Assembly: GCF_000020365.1 (NCBI RefSeq)
Contig: NC_012108.1
Coordinates: 1,798,001-1,862,000 of the forward strand
Origin: Desulforapulum autotrophicum HRM2
GTDB lineage: Bacteria > Desulfobacterota > Desulfobacteria > Desulfobacterales > Desulfobacteraceae
Length of the DNA: 64,000 bases
Direction of reading: 5' to 3'
Below, piece by piece: positions 43,069-51,884 of the stretch. The position numbers and the translations under genes were made by a program. The notes beneath the pieces are model-generated. The model ran no database searches. It was not told where the DNA came from and saw only the letters and a program-made list of their open reading frames with translations. Position 1 is the first letter of the stretch. Each line of letters begins with the position of its first letter.

Positions 43069-45173
43069 TGATTCAAATGGTGCTCAAAGGGCTGAAGCAG
43101 CTGGAAATTCGTCCCCTGCCTCCCATGGCCCCGGGATCGGATGAAGTCCTGGTGGATGTTTTGGCCTGTGCCGTATGCAGAACCGATGCCAAAATGTGGG
43201 AACAGGGCCATAGGGACCTGATCTTTCCCAGGGTTCTGGGACATGAGATGGTGGTCCGGGATGACCAGGGCCGCAGGTATATTGTCTGGCCCGGAAAGAG
43301 CTGTGGTACCTGCCACTACTGCCGGGCTGGCAGGGAAAATCTTTGTGACGGGATGAAGATCACAGGATTCCACCACGACGGGGGATTTGCACACCGGGCC
43401 GTTCTTCCATTGGCCAGCCTCGTTCCTGTTTCTTCGGATCTGGATCTTTATGCGGCGTGTTTTGCGGAGCCCGTGGGTTGCGTGGTCAATGCCTTTGAAA
43501 AACTGCCTGCGACCCCGGGTAAAAAGATACTCATCTACGGCGGGGGAACCATGGGGCTTATCACGGCCATCTATGCAAAACACCTGGGCCTCATTCCTTT
43601 TATCCTGGAAAAAAATGCGGCAAAAATTGAAAAAATAAGTCCCATTCTGAAAGCCGAAGGCCTGGACTGCGCCCGAGAAACCCATGAGAGCCTCTTTGAC
43701 ATTGTGATCAATACCTGCCCGGATTACATTGCCTTTTGTCAGGCCATTACCAAGGTGGATAAGGGCGGATATATTTCTTTTTTTTCCGGGATTACCAAAA
43801 ATGAGTCCGTGGAAACCAACCTGCTGAATCTGGTCCATTACAAAGAAGCCGTCTTGGCGGGGGCCTATGGGATGAAAAAATCAGATATTGAAAAGGCCTT
43901 GCCCTTTCTTCTTTCCCACGGGGTGTCTCTAAATCGGCTTATTGAAGAGGTGGTCGTCCCGGAACGGGCCCCAGAACTTCTGCCCCAGGTGCTCAAGGGG
44001 CAAACCCTTAAATATATCCTGGATTTTACCGGTTCCCACCATTTTCAGCCGAAAAAACCGGCCGAAAAACGGGATGGGGCGTCTCCATGTGTAATAGAAA
44101 ATTCTTTGTCAAAAAGTCCGTTATGTACCAGGATTATCCAGGCTGTCCGGCCACCCCGGGATATGGCCTCCCAGGCCAGGGCCAAGATGGATGACAAGAG
44201 CAAACCCCTTGGGGCTTTAGGCAAACTTGAGGCTTTAGGAATCCAGATGGCCGTAATCCAGGGCAGTCTGCATCCTGAAATAAAACAAAAGGCCATACTG
44301 GTCTTTGCCGGTGACCACGGCGTCACCGAAGAAGGGGTGTCGGCCTTCCCAAAGGAAGTCACGGGGCAGATGGTGGACAATTTCCTTAATCACGGGGCCG
44401 CCATCAATGTCCTCTGCAGCCGTTATGAAATTGAGATGAAGGTGGTGGATATGGGCGTGGAAAAAACCTTTGCTCCCCATCCAGACCTGATTCTGGCCAA
44501 AGTAGCCCCGGGTACCCGAAACATGGCCCTGGAACCGGCCATGACCGCTCCCCAGGCTGTCCAGGCCCTGGAAAACGGGATTCGGGCATTTTTCTCCATT
44601 CATGGAAAGGTTCCGGTTCAGATTCTGGGCCTTGGGGAAATGGGCATTGGCAATACCACATCCGCTTCGGCAATTATATCCGCTGTAACAGGCATCAGCC
44701 CTGCCCAGGCTGCAGGCCGGGGCACCGGGGTGGACAACAAGGGGCTGTCCCACAAAACAGAGGTGATCCAACGGGTACTTGATTTCCATCATCTTGATCC
44801 TGAAAACGGATTTGACATTTTGAGAACCCTTGGGGGATTTGAACTTGCCGGCATCGCTGGTGCGACCCTGGCTGCGGCCTCAGAGGGATGTGCAGTCGTC
44901 CTGGACGGGGTAATTTCAACGGCAGCCGGGCTCATCGCCTATCTGATCTGTCCTGATATCCGGGAATACCTTATATCTGGCCATCAGTCTGTGGAAAAAG
45001 CCCAGGAAGCGGCCCTGGCCTACATGGGCCTTGAACCGGTTGTGGACCTGGGCATGCGGCTGGGTGAAGGAACAGGTGCGGCCCTGGCCATTGATCTGGC
45101 AGAGACCGCCTGCAGAATTATGACTGAGATGGCCTCCTTTGACGAGGCAAAAATTTCAAGAAGTCCTTCCTGA
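43068..45173 (+). CDS. cobT: Fusion: zinc-dependent medium-chain dehydrogenase + CobT
   Basis: A 701-residue two-domain protein. Residues 1-325 are a medium-chain dehydrogenase: catalytic-site C37 in CAVCRTD, GHE at 59-61 region, structural zinc cysteines C79/C82/C85/C93 and the nucleotide loop GGGTMG at 158-163. After a linker (about 326-352), residues 353-701 are a full CobT, nicotinate-nucleotide:dimethylbenzimidazole phosphoribosyltransferase: GDHGVTEEGVSAFP near 415-428, GLGEMGIGNTTSASA near 521-535 and the likely catalytic Glu668 in RLGEGTG. CobT activates the lower-ligand base of cobamides as its riboside phosphate. The fused dehydrogenase suggests a redox step on the base or a related alcohol/aldehyde just before activation. 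Confidence 0.92.
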   Translation: MIQMVLKGLKQLEIRPLPPMAPGSDEVLVDVLACAVCRTDAKMWEQGHRDLIFPRVLGHEMVVRDDQGRRYIVWPGKSCGTCHYCRAGRENLCDGMKITGFHHDGGFAHRAVLPLASLVPVSSDLDLYAACFAEPVGCVVNAFEKLPATPGKKILIYGGGTMGLITAIYAKHLGLIPFILEKNAAKIEKISPILKAEGLDCARETHESLFDIVINTCPDYIAFCQAITKVDKGGYISFFSGITKNESVETNLLNLVHYKEAVLAGAYGMKKSDIEKALPFLLSHGVSLNRLIEEVVVPERAPELLPQVLKGQTLKYILDFTGSHHFQPKKPAEKRDGASPCVIENSLSKSPLCTRIIQAVRPPRDMASQARAKMDDKSKPLGALGKLEALGIQMAVIQGSLHPEIKQKAILVFAGDHGVTEEGVSAFPKEVTGQMVDNFLNHGAAINVLCSRYEIEMKVVDMGVEKTFAPHPDLILAKVAPGTRNMALEPAMTAPQAVQALENGIRAFFSIHGKVPVQILGLGEMGIGNTTSASAIISAVTGISPAQAAGRGTGVDNKGLSHKTEVIQRVLDFHHLDPENGFDILRTLGGFELAGIAGATLAAASEGCAVVLDGVISTAAGLIAYLICPDIREYLISGHQSVEKAQEAALAYMGLEPVVDLGMRLGEGTGAALAIDLAETACRIMTEMASFDEAKISRSPS

Positions 45174-45231
45174 AAAGCGGGGTACCGGGAGTCAATTTAC
45201 TTAACTCAACTGGTACTCCTATTTCATCCAT

Positions 45232-46482
45232 TTAAAGGGTTTTAAGTCGTTTCATGGCATAGGCCAGGCTTGTCTGCATCCTGACAATTGACCTGGCAAG
45301 CATTCCGATTTCATCTTTTGACCGTATCTTGATTTGGACATCAAGATCTCCAAGGCTCATGCGGGTTGCGGCATCTGTCATTTCAATAATTGGTTTGCTG
45401 ATTGAACGTGCAGAAAACCAGGCGATAATTGCCACAATTATGATGGTCAAGGAAAAAAATACGAGAATATATTTCTGAAATTTCAGCAGTGTCGCATATG
45501 CCTCATTTTTTTCTTGCTGGACAACCATATTCCAGCCCAGCTTGTTCTTTTTGAAAGAGGCAATATTCAGCGAGCCCTTGTTGTCCATAAATTCGCCAAA
45601 CCCCGATATCTTTCCGTCGGATAAAGAAAAGACAGGGTTGTCTGTAAGGTTTTTTTCTTCTAATACATATTGTTTTACCTGGTGGGCAATCACCTTGTTT
45701 TTTTCGTCCACAAGAAAGGCAAAACCGGTTTTGCCCTTTGTCCATTTTGCAACGGATTGTGAAATGGCTTCAGTGGTCATTGCACCAGCCATCACACCAA
45801 CCATCGTTCCATTGTTCATTATGGGTACAGCCAGAACAAGAGCAGGCTTTTGAGATGTCTTTCCTAGGAGGGTCTGCCAGGAAAAAGCAGACCCCTTTTG
45901 TATATCCTTAAAATAAGACCTGTCCGAGTAATCTTTTAAAATATTACCATCGTTCCTTGCCGTGTTCATCCCGTCGATGTCCAGGGTAAAGGCAAGGTAT
46001 ATCCAGGGGTATTGTTCGTGTATTAATTCCAATATTTTTGTCTGTTCGGTCGGATCCATGTATTTGATCCCGTCGAGCCTGGAAACCATCTGCAGCAAGC
46101 GTTTGTTTTTGTCCACCCATTCGTCAATATGGTTCAGAAGCCCAGAAGTGGACTGCTGCATTAAAAGCTGTGTATCTGCTTCTACCCTGGCACTGGTTTC
46201 ACTGTAGGTGATCATGAAAAATAAACCGACCGGAATAAGGCTGATCAAAAGCATGATAAGGAAGGTTTTGGGGTAGAGCCCAAATTTGATGGGTTTTTTT
46301 TGTCCTGTTGCCGTGGTTAGGGGGATGTCTTCAGCATAGGTGACGTTTTCATAATTGACAATTGGTTTTTCTACGGTAAAGAGCGTATCGCAGGCTATGC
46401 ATTTGAACGAGACGGTGTTTTGTTTAAATTTCTTTTCATCAACGGTGTATTTTTTTCCACAATTTTTGCAGGCAACAATCAT
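45232..46482 (-). CDS. Zinc-ribbon/dCache/HAMP membrane sensor without output domain
   Basis: A 416-residue protein with an unusual N-terminal zinc ribbon of the MJ0042 type (CKNCGKKY...FKCIACDTLF, Cys at about 5, 8, 28, 31), a membrane helix (about 72-95), a periplasmic double-Cache domain (about 100-330), a second helix (about 338-358) and a HAMP segment (ARSISKPIIEMTDAATRMSLGDL). It ends soon after the HAMP, with no kinase, cyclase or methyl-accepting domain. It is followed at 21 nt by (upstream on this strand) a 150-aa protein; the two may work as a pair. Ligand unknown. Confidence 0.85.
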   Translation of the reverse strand: MIVACKNCGKKYTVDEKKFKQNTVSFKCIACDTLFTVEKPIVNYENVTYAEDIPLTTATGQKKPIKFGLYPKTFLIMLLISLIPVGLFFMITYSETSARVEADTQLLMQQSTSGLLNHIDEWVDKNKRLLQMVSRLDGIKYMDPTEQTKILELIHEQYPWIYLAFTLDIDGMNTARNDGNILKDYSDRSYFKDIQKGSAFSWQTLLGKTSQKPALVLAVPIMNNGTMVGVMAGAMTTEAISQSVAKWTKGKTGFAFLVDEKNKVIAHQVKQYVLEEKNLTDNPVFSLSDGKISGFGEFMDNKGSLNIASFKKNKLGWNMVVQQEKNEAYATLLKFQKYILVFFSLTIIIVAIIAWFSARSISKPIIEMTDAATRMSLGDLDVQIKIRSKDEIGMLARSIVRMQTSLAYAMKRLKTL

Positions 46483-46503
46483 AACAGCCTCTCATTTTAT
46501 TGA

Positions 46504-46956
46504 TTATCGGGTTCTTGACAACAGGTCGTTAACTCTTTCGTTGAATTCAATCCTGTGTCCTGGATCGGAAATCTCATCACTTATTTTGGAAAGCAGTTCT
46601 TCTATATCGTTGACCAAAATTTTTTTATCCGTGATGTTCATACCTGAAAGAATATCGGCCATGATGATATTTGCTACAGGGCCGACGTAATAGGTAAGGA
46701 TTGAGGTGAGTTCCTTCAATAATTCCGGGCTGTAGCGCTGTATTTTCTTTTTGACAACAGGTGTAATAAGGCCCATCCCATACAATTTCATCAGCTGATT
46801 TTTAAAATCTGGGAGATCCATTCCTGATTCACGGGCGATTAATCCGATTTCCTTGTTTTCATCAATCAGGGCTAACAACCTAAACTGGGTTGCAGACAGG
46901 GTGATGTTGCCATTGATATCCGAGGTCAGCTTTTTAAAATATTTAAATTTTGCCAT
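46504..46956 (-). CDS. Small winged-helix-like protein with DUF8082-like C-terminus
   Basis: A 150-residue soluble protein. Residues about 15-75 look like a winged helix (LSATQFRLLALIDENKEIGLIARESGMDLPDF..QL..LYGMGLI). The rest (LTSILTYYVGPVANIIMADIL...) resembles a helical domain found at the C-terminus of some bacterial Ser/Thr kinases and sensors. It probably reads or relays the signal of the Cache-HAMP protein encoded next to it. The assignment is from memory of the family pattern, so it is tentative. Confidence 0.65.
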   Translation of the reverse strand: MAKFKYFKKLTSDINGNITLSATQFRLLALIDENKEIGLIARESGMDLPDFKNQLMKLYGMGLITPVVKKKIQRYSPELLKELTSILTYYVGPVANIIMADILSGMNITDKKILVNDIEELLSKISDEISDPGHRIEFNERVNDLLSRTR

Positions 46957-47433
46957 TTCGGTTCTTATCCATACATTTATTTTGGGCTATATCCCCTTAT
47001 GTCTGCATGATTTATCAAAAATGGTGTTGAAATCCAGCTGCCTCCAAGCATCCATAATCAAATTTTTCAAGCCTTTCATGTTAACAAAAGACTTAACAAA
47101 AAACAAGACAGCTGCACTGAGCCCTTAATTCAGGTGAAGCGATGTATACCCATGGGGAGGACAGCAGGAATCTTTCTTATCCAGAGCAATTGCCCTTTGC
47201 CCTTGGATTTATAGGCTCTTTTTTTTAGAAGCCGTGGCAAAATCTTCCCATGGCGTGGTAGAATCGCCACGTGAAGTTGTAAAAGCTTTTATTATCAGGT
47301 GGTTGTCGTTTTATCCGGTTTTATGTGTGGCGAAACAGTAACGTCCCCTCCTGAATGACAGACACGAATTTCCAGGTCAATTTACTGAAAAAAATTATTA
47401 AATTACAGTAGGTTGTGTTCATTAACCCTTCTG

Positions 47434-47449
47434 TGGCACTTATATTGCT
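47434..47449 (+). promoter_or_regulatory. Sigma-54 promoter of the acyl-CoA operon
   Basis: TGGCAC-N5-TTGCT matches the -24/-12 consensus exactly, with GG and GC ten bases apart. It lies 158 nt before the CoA-transferase start. Upstream in the 650-nt gap 46957-47606 are CGTGG/CCACG half-sites (47254-47271) and similar GTGGC motifs near 47233 and 47326 that could bind the activator; nothing else recognisable is there. Confidence 0.85.
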
Positions 47450-47606
47450 GTATTTACAACGTCAGAGAACAATGGTCTTAATCGTGTCCTATTAATGGTG
47501 GCTGAACATCGTTATTTTCCGGGACCATTGGACGGATATTTTGATTCATGGGTTAAATTCTCAAGCAAGTTTATCAACATAAAACAAACAAGAGGAATTT
47601 ACTGAA

Positions 47607-48977
47607 ATGAGTTTTACATCACCGATTCTGAAACAATATCGACAAAAATTAGTAACCGCAAGAAAAGCCGTACAGGTTGTTAAATCCGGAGACTGGATTG
47701 ATTATGGTGCCTTTTGCACGGCCCCAAGAACCCTTGATGAGGCCCTGGCAGCGCGTGTGGATGAACTAGAGCATGTCAATGTAAGGGCCCTTGCCTTTCC
47801 CGGAAAAGCCAAGGTTGCCATGGCCAGTGCTAAGGGCAACAGCATGACTTATAACAATTGGCATTTCAGCAGTGGAGATCGTAATAATCACGACCACCAT
47901 AACTGTTACTATATTCCCTTTACCTACAACGAAGGTCCGGGGCACTACGGCAGAAACATCAAAACCGATGTCTGCATGGTACAGACCACTCCCATGGATC
48001 ATCAGGGCAATTTTAATTTCGGCATTGGTAATTCGTTCCAGCGGGCCATCATTGATAATGCTAAAACCGTTATTGTGGAGGTGAATACCACCCTGCCCAA
48101 CTGCCTTGGTGGAGCAGGGGAATCGGTTCATATCTCAGAGGTTAATTATGTAGTTGAAACCGAAAACCAGCCGATCTTGACCATTGGATCTCCAAAGATT
48201 TCCGATGTTGACAGAAAGATTGCCGACCTCATCGTTGAGGAGATAGAGGACGGATCATGCATTCAGCTTGGCATTGGTGGCATGCCCAATGCCGTGGGCA
48301 AACTCATTGCTGAGTCTGATCTAAAAGACCTTGGTGTTCACTCGGAAATGTTGGTAGATGCCTATCTTGAGATGTTTGAAGCCGGAAGGGTCTCCAATCT
48401 TAAAAAAAACCTGGACCCTGGTAAGTTTGTTTACACCTTTGCCTTGGGCAGTCAGCGCCTCTATGACTTTATTAATAACAATCCTTCCTGTGCGAGTTAT
48501 CCGGCAGACTACACCAATAAACTGAGTAACATCGCATCCAACGATAAAACTATTTCCATAAACAATGCCATTGAGGTGGACCTTTATGGCCAGGTCTCAT
48601 CGGAATCTTCCGGGTACCGGCAGATTACGGGAACCGGTGGACAGTTTGACTTTGCCTATGGCGCCTATCACTCCAAGGGAGGAAAATCTTTTATCTGTCT
48701 TTCTTCCACCGTGACAGACAAGGAGGGAAAGGTTCATTCCCGAATACGCCCGGTCTTTGATCCCGGCAGCATTGTCACCCTGCCAAGAACCATCACCCAC
48801 TATGTTGTCACCGAATACGGCAAGGTCTGCCTGAAGGGAAAATCCACGTGGGAAAGGGCAGAAGCGCTTATTAGCATCGCCCATCCTGATTTTCGGGATC
48901 AGTTGATCAAAGAGGCTGAGAAAATGAGAATCTGGGTACATAGAAATCAGACATCATCCCTGGTTAAGGCTGCATGA
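47607..48977 (+). CDS. Butyryl-CoA:acetate / 4-hydroxybutyrate-type CoA transferase
   Basis: A 456-residue class I CoA transferase of the acetyl-CoA hydrolase family. Features include the N-terminal CoA-binding region, the glycine motif GIGGMPNAVG near 224-233, the likely catalytic Glu in VHSEMLVD near 244 and GTGGQFDFAYGA near 342. It would activate a short-chain acid with acetyl-CoA. It heads an operon with an acyl-CoA dehydrogenase and a 3-hydroxyacyl-CoA dehydrogenase behind an exact sigma-54 promoter, so butyrate or a related acid is the likely substrate; crotonase and thiolase are not in the window. Confidence 0.9.
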   Translation: MSFTSPILKQYRQKLVTARKAVQVVKSGDWIDYGAFCTAPRTLDEALAARVDELEHVNVRALAFPGKAKVAMASAKGNSMTYNNWHFSSGDRNNHDHHNCYYIPFTYNEGPGHYGRNIKTDVCMVQTTPMDHQGNFNFGIGNSFQRAIIDNAKTVIVEVNTTLPNCLGGAGESVHISEVNYVVETENQPILTIGSPKISDVDRKIADLIVEEIEDGSCIQLGIGGMPNAVGKLIAESDLKDLGVHSEMLVDAYLEMFEAGRVSNLKKNLDPGKFVYTFALGSQRLYDFINNNPSCASYPADYTNKLSNIASNDKTISINNAIEVDLYGQVSSESSGYRQITGTGGQFDFAYGAYHSKGGKSFICLSSTVTDKEGKVHSRIRPVFDPGSIVTLPRTITHYVVTEYGKVCLKGKSTWERAEALISIAHPDFRDQLIKEAEKMRIWVHRNQTSSLVKAA

Positions 48978-49043
48978 TGCCCTATAACTGAATATCCATC
49001 AATAAAACACCTGCTGACAACACACCATTAAGGAGCGATAGGA

Positions 49044-50846
49044 ATGGCACAACTAATTGCGGACCGTAGAGATATTGATTTCGTACTCCACGAACAGCTT
49101 AACGTGGAAGCCCTCAGTGAGCACAAAAGGTTTAATGAATTTGGAAAAAAGACGGTTGATCTTATTGTCTCCGAGGCAAGGAATCTTGCCATCAAAGAGA
49201 TTCTGCCCCTGCAGAAGCCAAGCGATACAGGGTGTGAGTTCAACAACGGCACGGTCAAGGTCCCTGAAGGGTTTCACCGGGTCATGAAAGCATACAATGA
49301 AGGCGAATGGCTTGCCATGACCGACGATCCGGAATGGGGTGGCCAGGGAATGCCCAAGACCGTTGCCATGGCAGCCAACGAGTACTTTTACGGTGCCTGC
49401 AACTCGTTCATGCTTTACAATCTTCTGACCCATGGGGCATCCAAGCTTGTAGAGACCTTTGGCACTCCAGAGCAGAAGAATCTACACCTTAAAAATATGC
49501 TTTCTGGAAAATGGGCCGGTACCATGCTCCTGACCGAATCCGATGCAGGTTCCGACCTTGCCGGGATTACCACCATGGCAAAGGACAACGGTGACGGGAC
49601 TTACAGTCTTGAGGGCAATAAAATTTTTATTTCCGGTGGAGAACAGGATCTGACGGAAAATATTGTTCACCCGGTTCTGGCAAGGCTTGAAGATTCTCCT
49701 GCCGGTATCAAAGGCATTTCGCTTTTCCTTGTGACCAAGTACCGGTTAAACCCGGACGGCACGCCAGGGGAATTCAACAATGTCGTGTGTACGGGCATTG
49801 AAGAGAAAATGGGGCTCCATGGTTCAGCCACCTGCTCCCTGGAGCTTGGCGGCAAGGGGCAATGCATTGGTACACTGCTGGGAGAAAAAAATAAGGGCAT
49901 GGCAGCCATGTTCCTGATGATGAACGAGGCCCGGCAGATGGTTGGACTCCAGGGGCAGGCCAATGCCTCGGCCGCCTATATGTATGCCTTGGACTATGCC
50001 AGGCAGCGTATCCAGAGTAAAAGCCTGACCGCTCCTGCGGGGACCCCGCCTGTGGCCATTATCAACCACCCGGATGTCAAACGACAGCTTTTGATGATGA
50101 AGTCCTGGGTGGAGGGCATGAGAAGCCTTGTCTACTACACGGGCCTGTGCCATGACCGGCTTGCCATTGCAGCAGATGATAGTGAACGGCAGTTCTATTC
50201 CACCCTGCTTGAGGTGCTCACCCCCATCATCAAGGGTTATATCACCGACCGGGCCTTTGATGTCTGTAACCACGGTGTGCAGATTTACGGTGGTTACGGA
50301 TTTATCGAAGAGTTCCCTGTTTCCCAGTTGCTTCGCGATTGCAGGATCTTCATGCTGTATGAGGGCACCAACGGTATTCAAGCCATGGATCTTGTCGGTC
50401 GAAAACTTGGCATGCACAAGGGAGAACCTTTTATTCATTTCCTGGGGCTGATCGAAAAAACCATAACCGCGTCAAGGGAGGTTAAAGGCCTGGAATCCCT
50501 GGCCGACAGCATGCAGCGATTTTTTACAAACTACGCTGAAGTTGCCCATGAAATATCTGCAAGGGCGGCTTCTGGCAAGGTGATGGAGGTTTTTGCATTT
50601 TCCCACCCCTTTCTTGAGGTGAGCGGGGATCTGACCGTGGCCTGGATGCTTCTCTGGAGAGCGTCTGTGGCCGCTCCAAAACTTGGTAAAAAGAAAAAAG
50701 ACGATGCCTTTTACCAGGGGCAGATACAGACGGCCCGTTTTTTCATCAACAATATCCTGCCCGTTACCGAAGGCAGACTCAATACCATCAAACAGGGGGA
50801 TGCTGTCGCGGCAGTCATGGAAGATGCCCAGTTCGGCGGCAAATAA
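49044..50846 (+). CDS. Acyl-CoA dehydrogenase (long form, about 600 aa)
   Basis: A 600-residue FAD enzyme of the branch with a C-terminal extension (PF12806-like). Motifs include TESDAGSDLAGI (FAD binding) near 167-178, and YEGTNGIQAMDLVGRKL near 440-456, with the catalytic Glu in YEGTNGIQ. It oxidises an acyl-CoA to the enoyl-CoA, passing electrons to an electron-transfer flavoprotein. The start has an AAGGAG site; it follows the CoA transferase by 66 nt and precedes the 3-hydroxyacyl-CoA dehydrogenase. Confidence 0.93.
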   Translation: MAQLIADRRDIDFVLHEQLNVEALSEHKRFNEFGKKTVDLIVSEARNLAIKEILPLQKPSDTGCEFNNGTVKVPEGFHRVMKAYNEGEWLAMTDDPEWGGQGMPKTVAMAANEYFYGACNSFMLYNLLTHGASKLVETFGTPEQKNLHLKNMLSGKWAGTMLLTESDAGSDLAGITTMAKDNGDGTYSLEGNKIFISGGEQDLTENIVHPVLARLEDSPAGIKGISLFLVTKYRLNPDGTPGEFNNVVCTGIEEKMGLHGSATCSLELGGKGQCIGTLLGEKNKGMAAMFLMMNEARQMVGLQGQANASAAYMYALDYARQRIQSKSLTAPAGTPPVAIINHPDVKRQLLMMKSWVEGMRSLVYYTGLCHDRLAIAADDSERQFYSTLLEVLTPIIKGYITDRAFDVCNHGVQIYGGYGFIEEFPVSQLLRDCRIFMLYEGTNGIQAMDLVGRKLGMHKGEPFIHFLGLIEKTITASREVKGLESLADSMQRFFTNYAEVAHEISARAASGKVMEVFAFSHPFLEVSGDLTVAWMLLWRASVAAPKLGKKKKDDAFYQGQIQTARFFINNILPVTEGRLNTIKQGDAVAAVMEDAQFGGK

Positions 50847-50882
50847 GGGTTTTTTTTAACTTACAACAAAGGGAGATAATCA

Positions 50883-51731
50883 ATGGACAAGATATATGTT
50901 CTGGGGGCCGGCACCATGGGGGCCGGGATTGCCCAGACCATTGCATCGGCAGGCATTCGGGTCATCGTAAGGGATATCAACCAGGAACTCGTTGACAGGG
51001 GCATGGCCATCATCACCGCCAACCTTGAAAAACTCGAGGGTAAAGGCAAAATAATGACAGCTGAAAAAGAGGCTGTCCTTTCAAGAATTACCGGCACCAC
51101 CGACATGGCCCTTGCTGCCGATTGTGATCTGGTTATTGAGGCTGCCGTTGAAAATATGGCCATCAAAAAGAAAATTTTCAGTGAGCTTGATGCGCTTTGC
51201 AAACAGGAAACCATTCTTTCAACCAACACCTCGTCCCTGTCCATAACAGAGGTGGCGGCGGCCACCCGTCGTCCAGACCGGGTTATTGGCATGCATTTTT
51301 TTAACCCTGCCCCGATCATGAAGTTGGTGGAGATCATCAAGGGTATTGCCACCTCAGACCACACCTTTGACAGGGTGAAACAACTGTCTGAAAGAATTGG
51401 AAAAACACCGGTTAAAGTTGCCGAAGCTCCGGGTTTTGTTGTTAACCGGATTCTGATTCCCATGATCAACGAGGCCGTGGCCATTTATGCCGAAGGCATT
51501 GCGTCTGCCCGGGATATTGATACGGCCATGAAACTTGGCGCCAACCATCCCATAGGACCCTTGGCCCTGGGAGATTTGATCGGCCTTGATGTCTGTCTTG
51601 CGGTCATGGATGTTCTTTATCAGGAGTTCGGTGATCCCAAATACAGGGCACACCCGACCCTAAGAACCTATGTTCGGGCAGGATGGCTTGGTATGAAATC
51701 GGAAAAGGGCTTTTACGACTACGCCCGCTGA
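50883..51731 (+). CDS. hbd: 3-hydroxybutyryl-CoA dehydrogenase
   Basis: A 282-residue NAD(P)-dependent 3-hydroxyacyl-CoA dehydrogenase of the short Hbd type. The N-terminal Rossmann loop is [12 protein letters not shown] at 6-17; the catalytic His lies in [17 protein letters not shown] near 138-154; the C-terminal domain has [11 protein letters not shown] and DLIGLDV. The length is normal. It catalyses the oxidation of (S)-3-hydroxybutyryl-CoA in the beta-oxidation direction here, as the operon context suggests. A GC-rich hairpin follows the stop. Confidence 0.94.
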   Translation: MDKIYVLGAGTMGAGIAQTIASAGIRVIVRDINQELVDRGMAIITANLEKLEGKGKIMTAEKEAVLSRITGTTDMALAADCDLVIEAAVENMAIKKKIFSELDALCKQETILSTNTSSLSITEVAAATRRPDRVIGMHFFNPAPIMKLVEIIKGIATSDHTFDRVKQLSERIGKTPVKVAEAPGFVVNRILIPMINEAVAIYAEGIASARDIDTAMKLGANHPIGPLALGDLIGLDVCLAVMDVLYQEFGDPKYRAHPTLRTYVRAGWLGMKSEKGFYDYAR

Positions 51732-51758
51732 ATCGGTTTCAGGCGATCTTGACCCATT

Positions 51759-51790
51759 GGGTCCGCCCCTCCCCCCCTCTGGGCGGGCCC
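51759..51790 (+). terminator. Hairpin terminator after hbd
   Basis: GGGTCCGCCC (51759-51768) pairs with GGGCGGGCCC (51781-51790) with one G-T pair, followed by CCATTTTA. The short T run makes it a moderate terminator, so some read-through into the regulator gene is likely. Confidence 0.6.
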
Positions 51791-51884
51791 CCATTTTAAA
51801 GGATCATAGTTTGATGTTTTCAGCGGTTATGCTACTATGGCTTCAAGTGCAAAGCAGTTTTGCATCCAACTGACGGAGAAACGC

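Noticed and set aside
42828-43838. 336-codon minus-strand open frame
   Set aside because: Antisense to the 66-aa gene and the dehydrogenase-CobT fusion, which carry clear family motifs.
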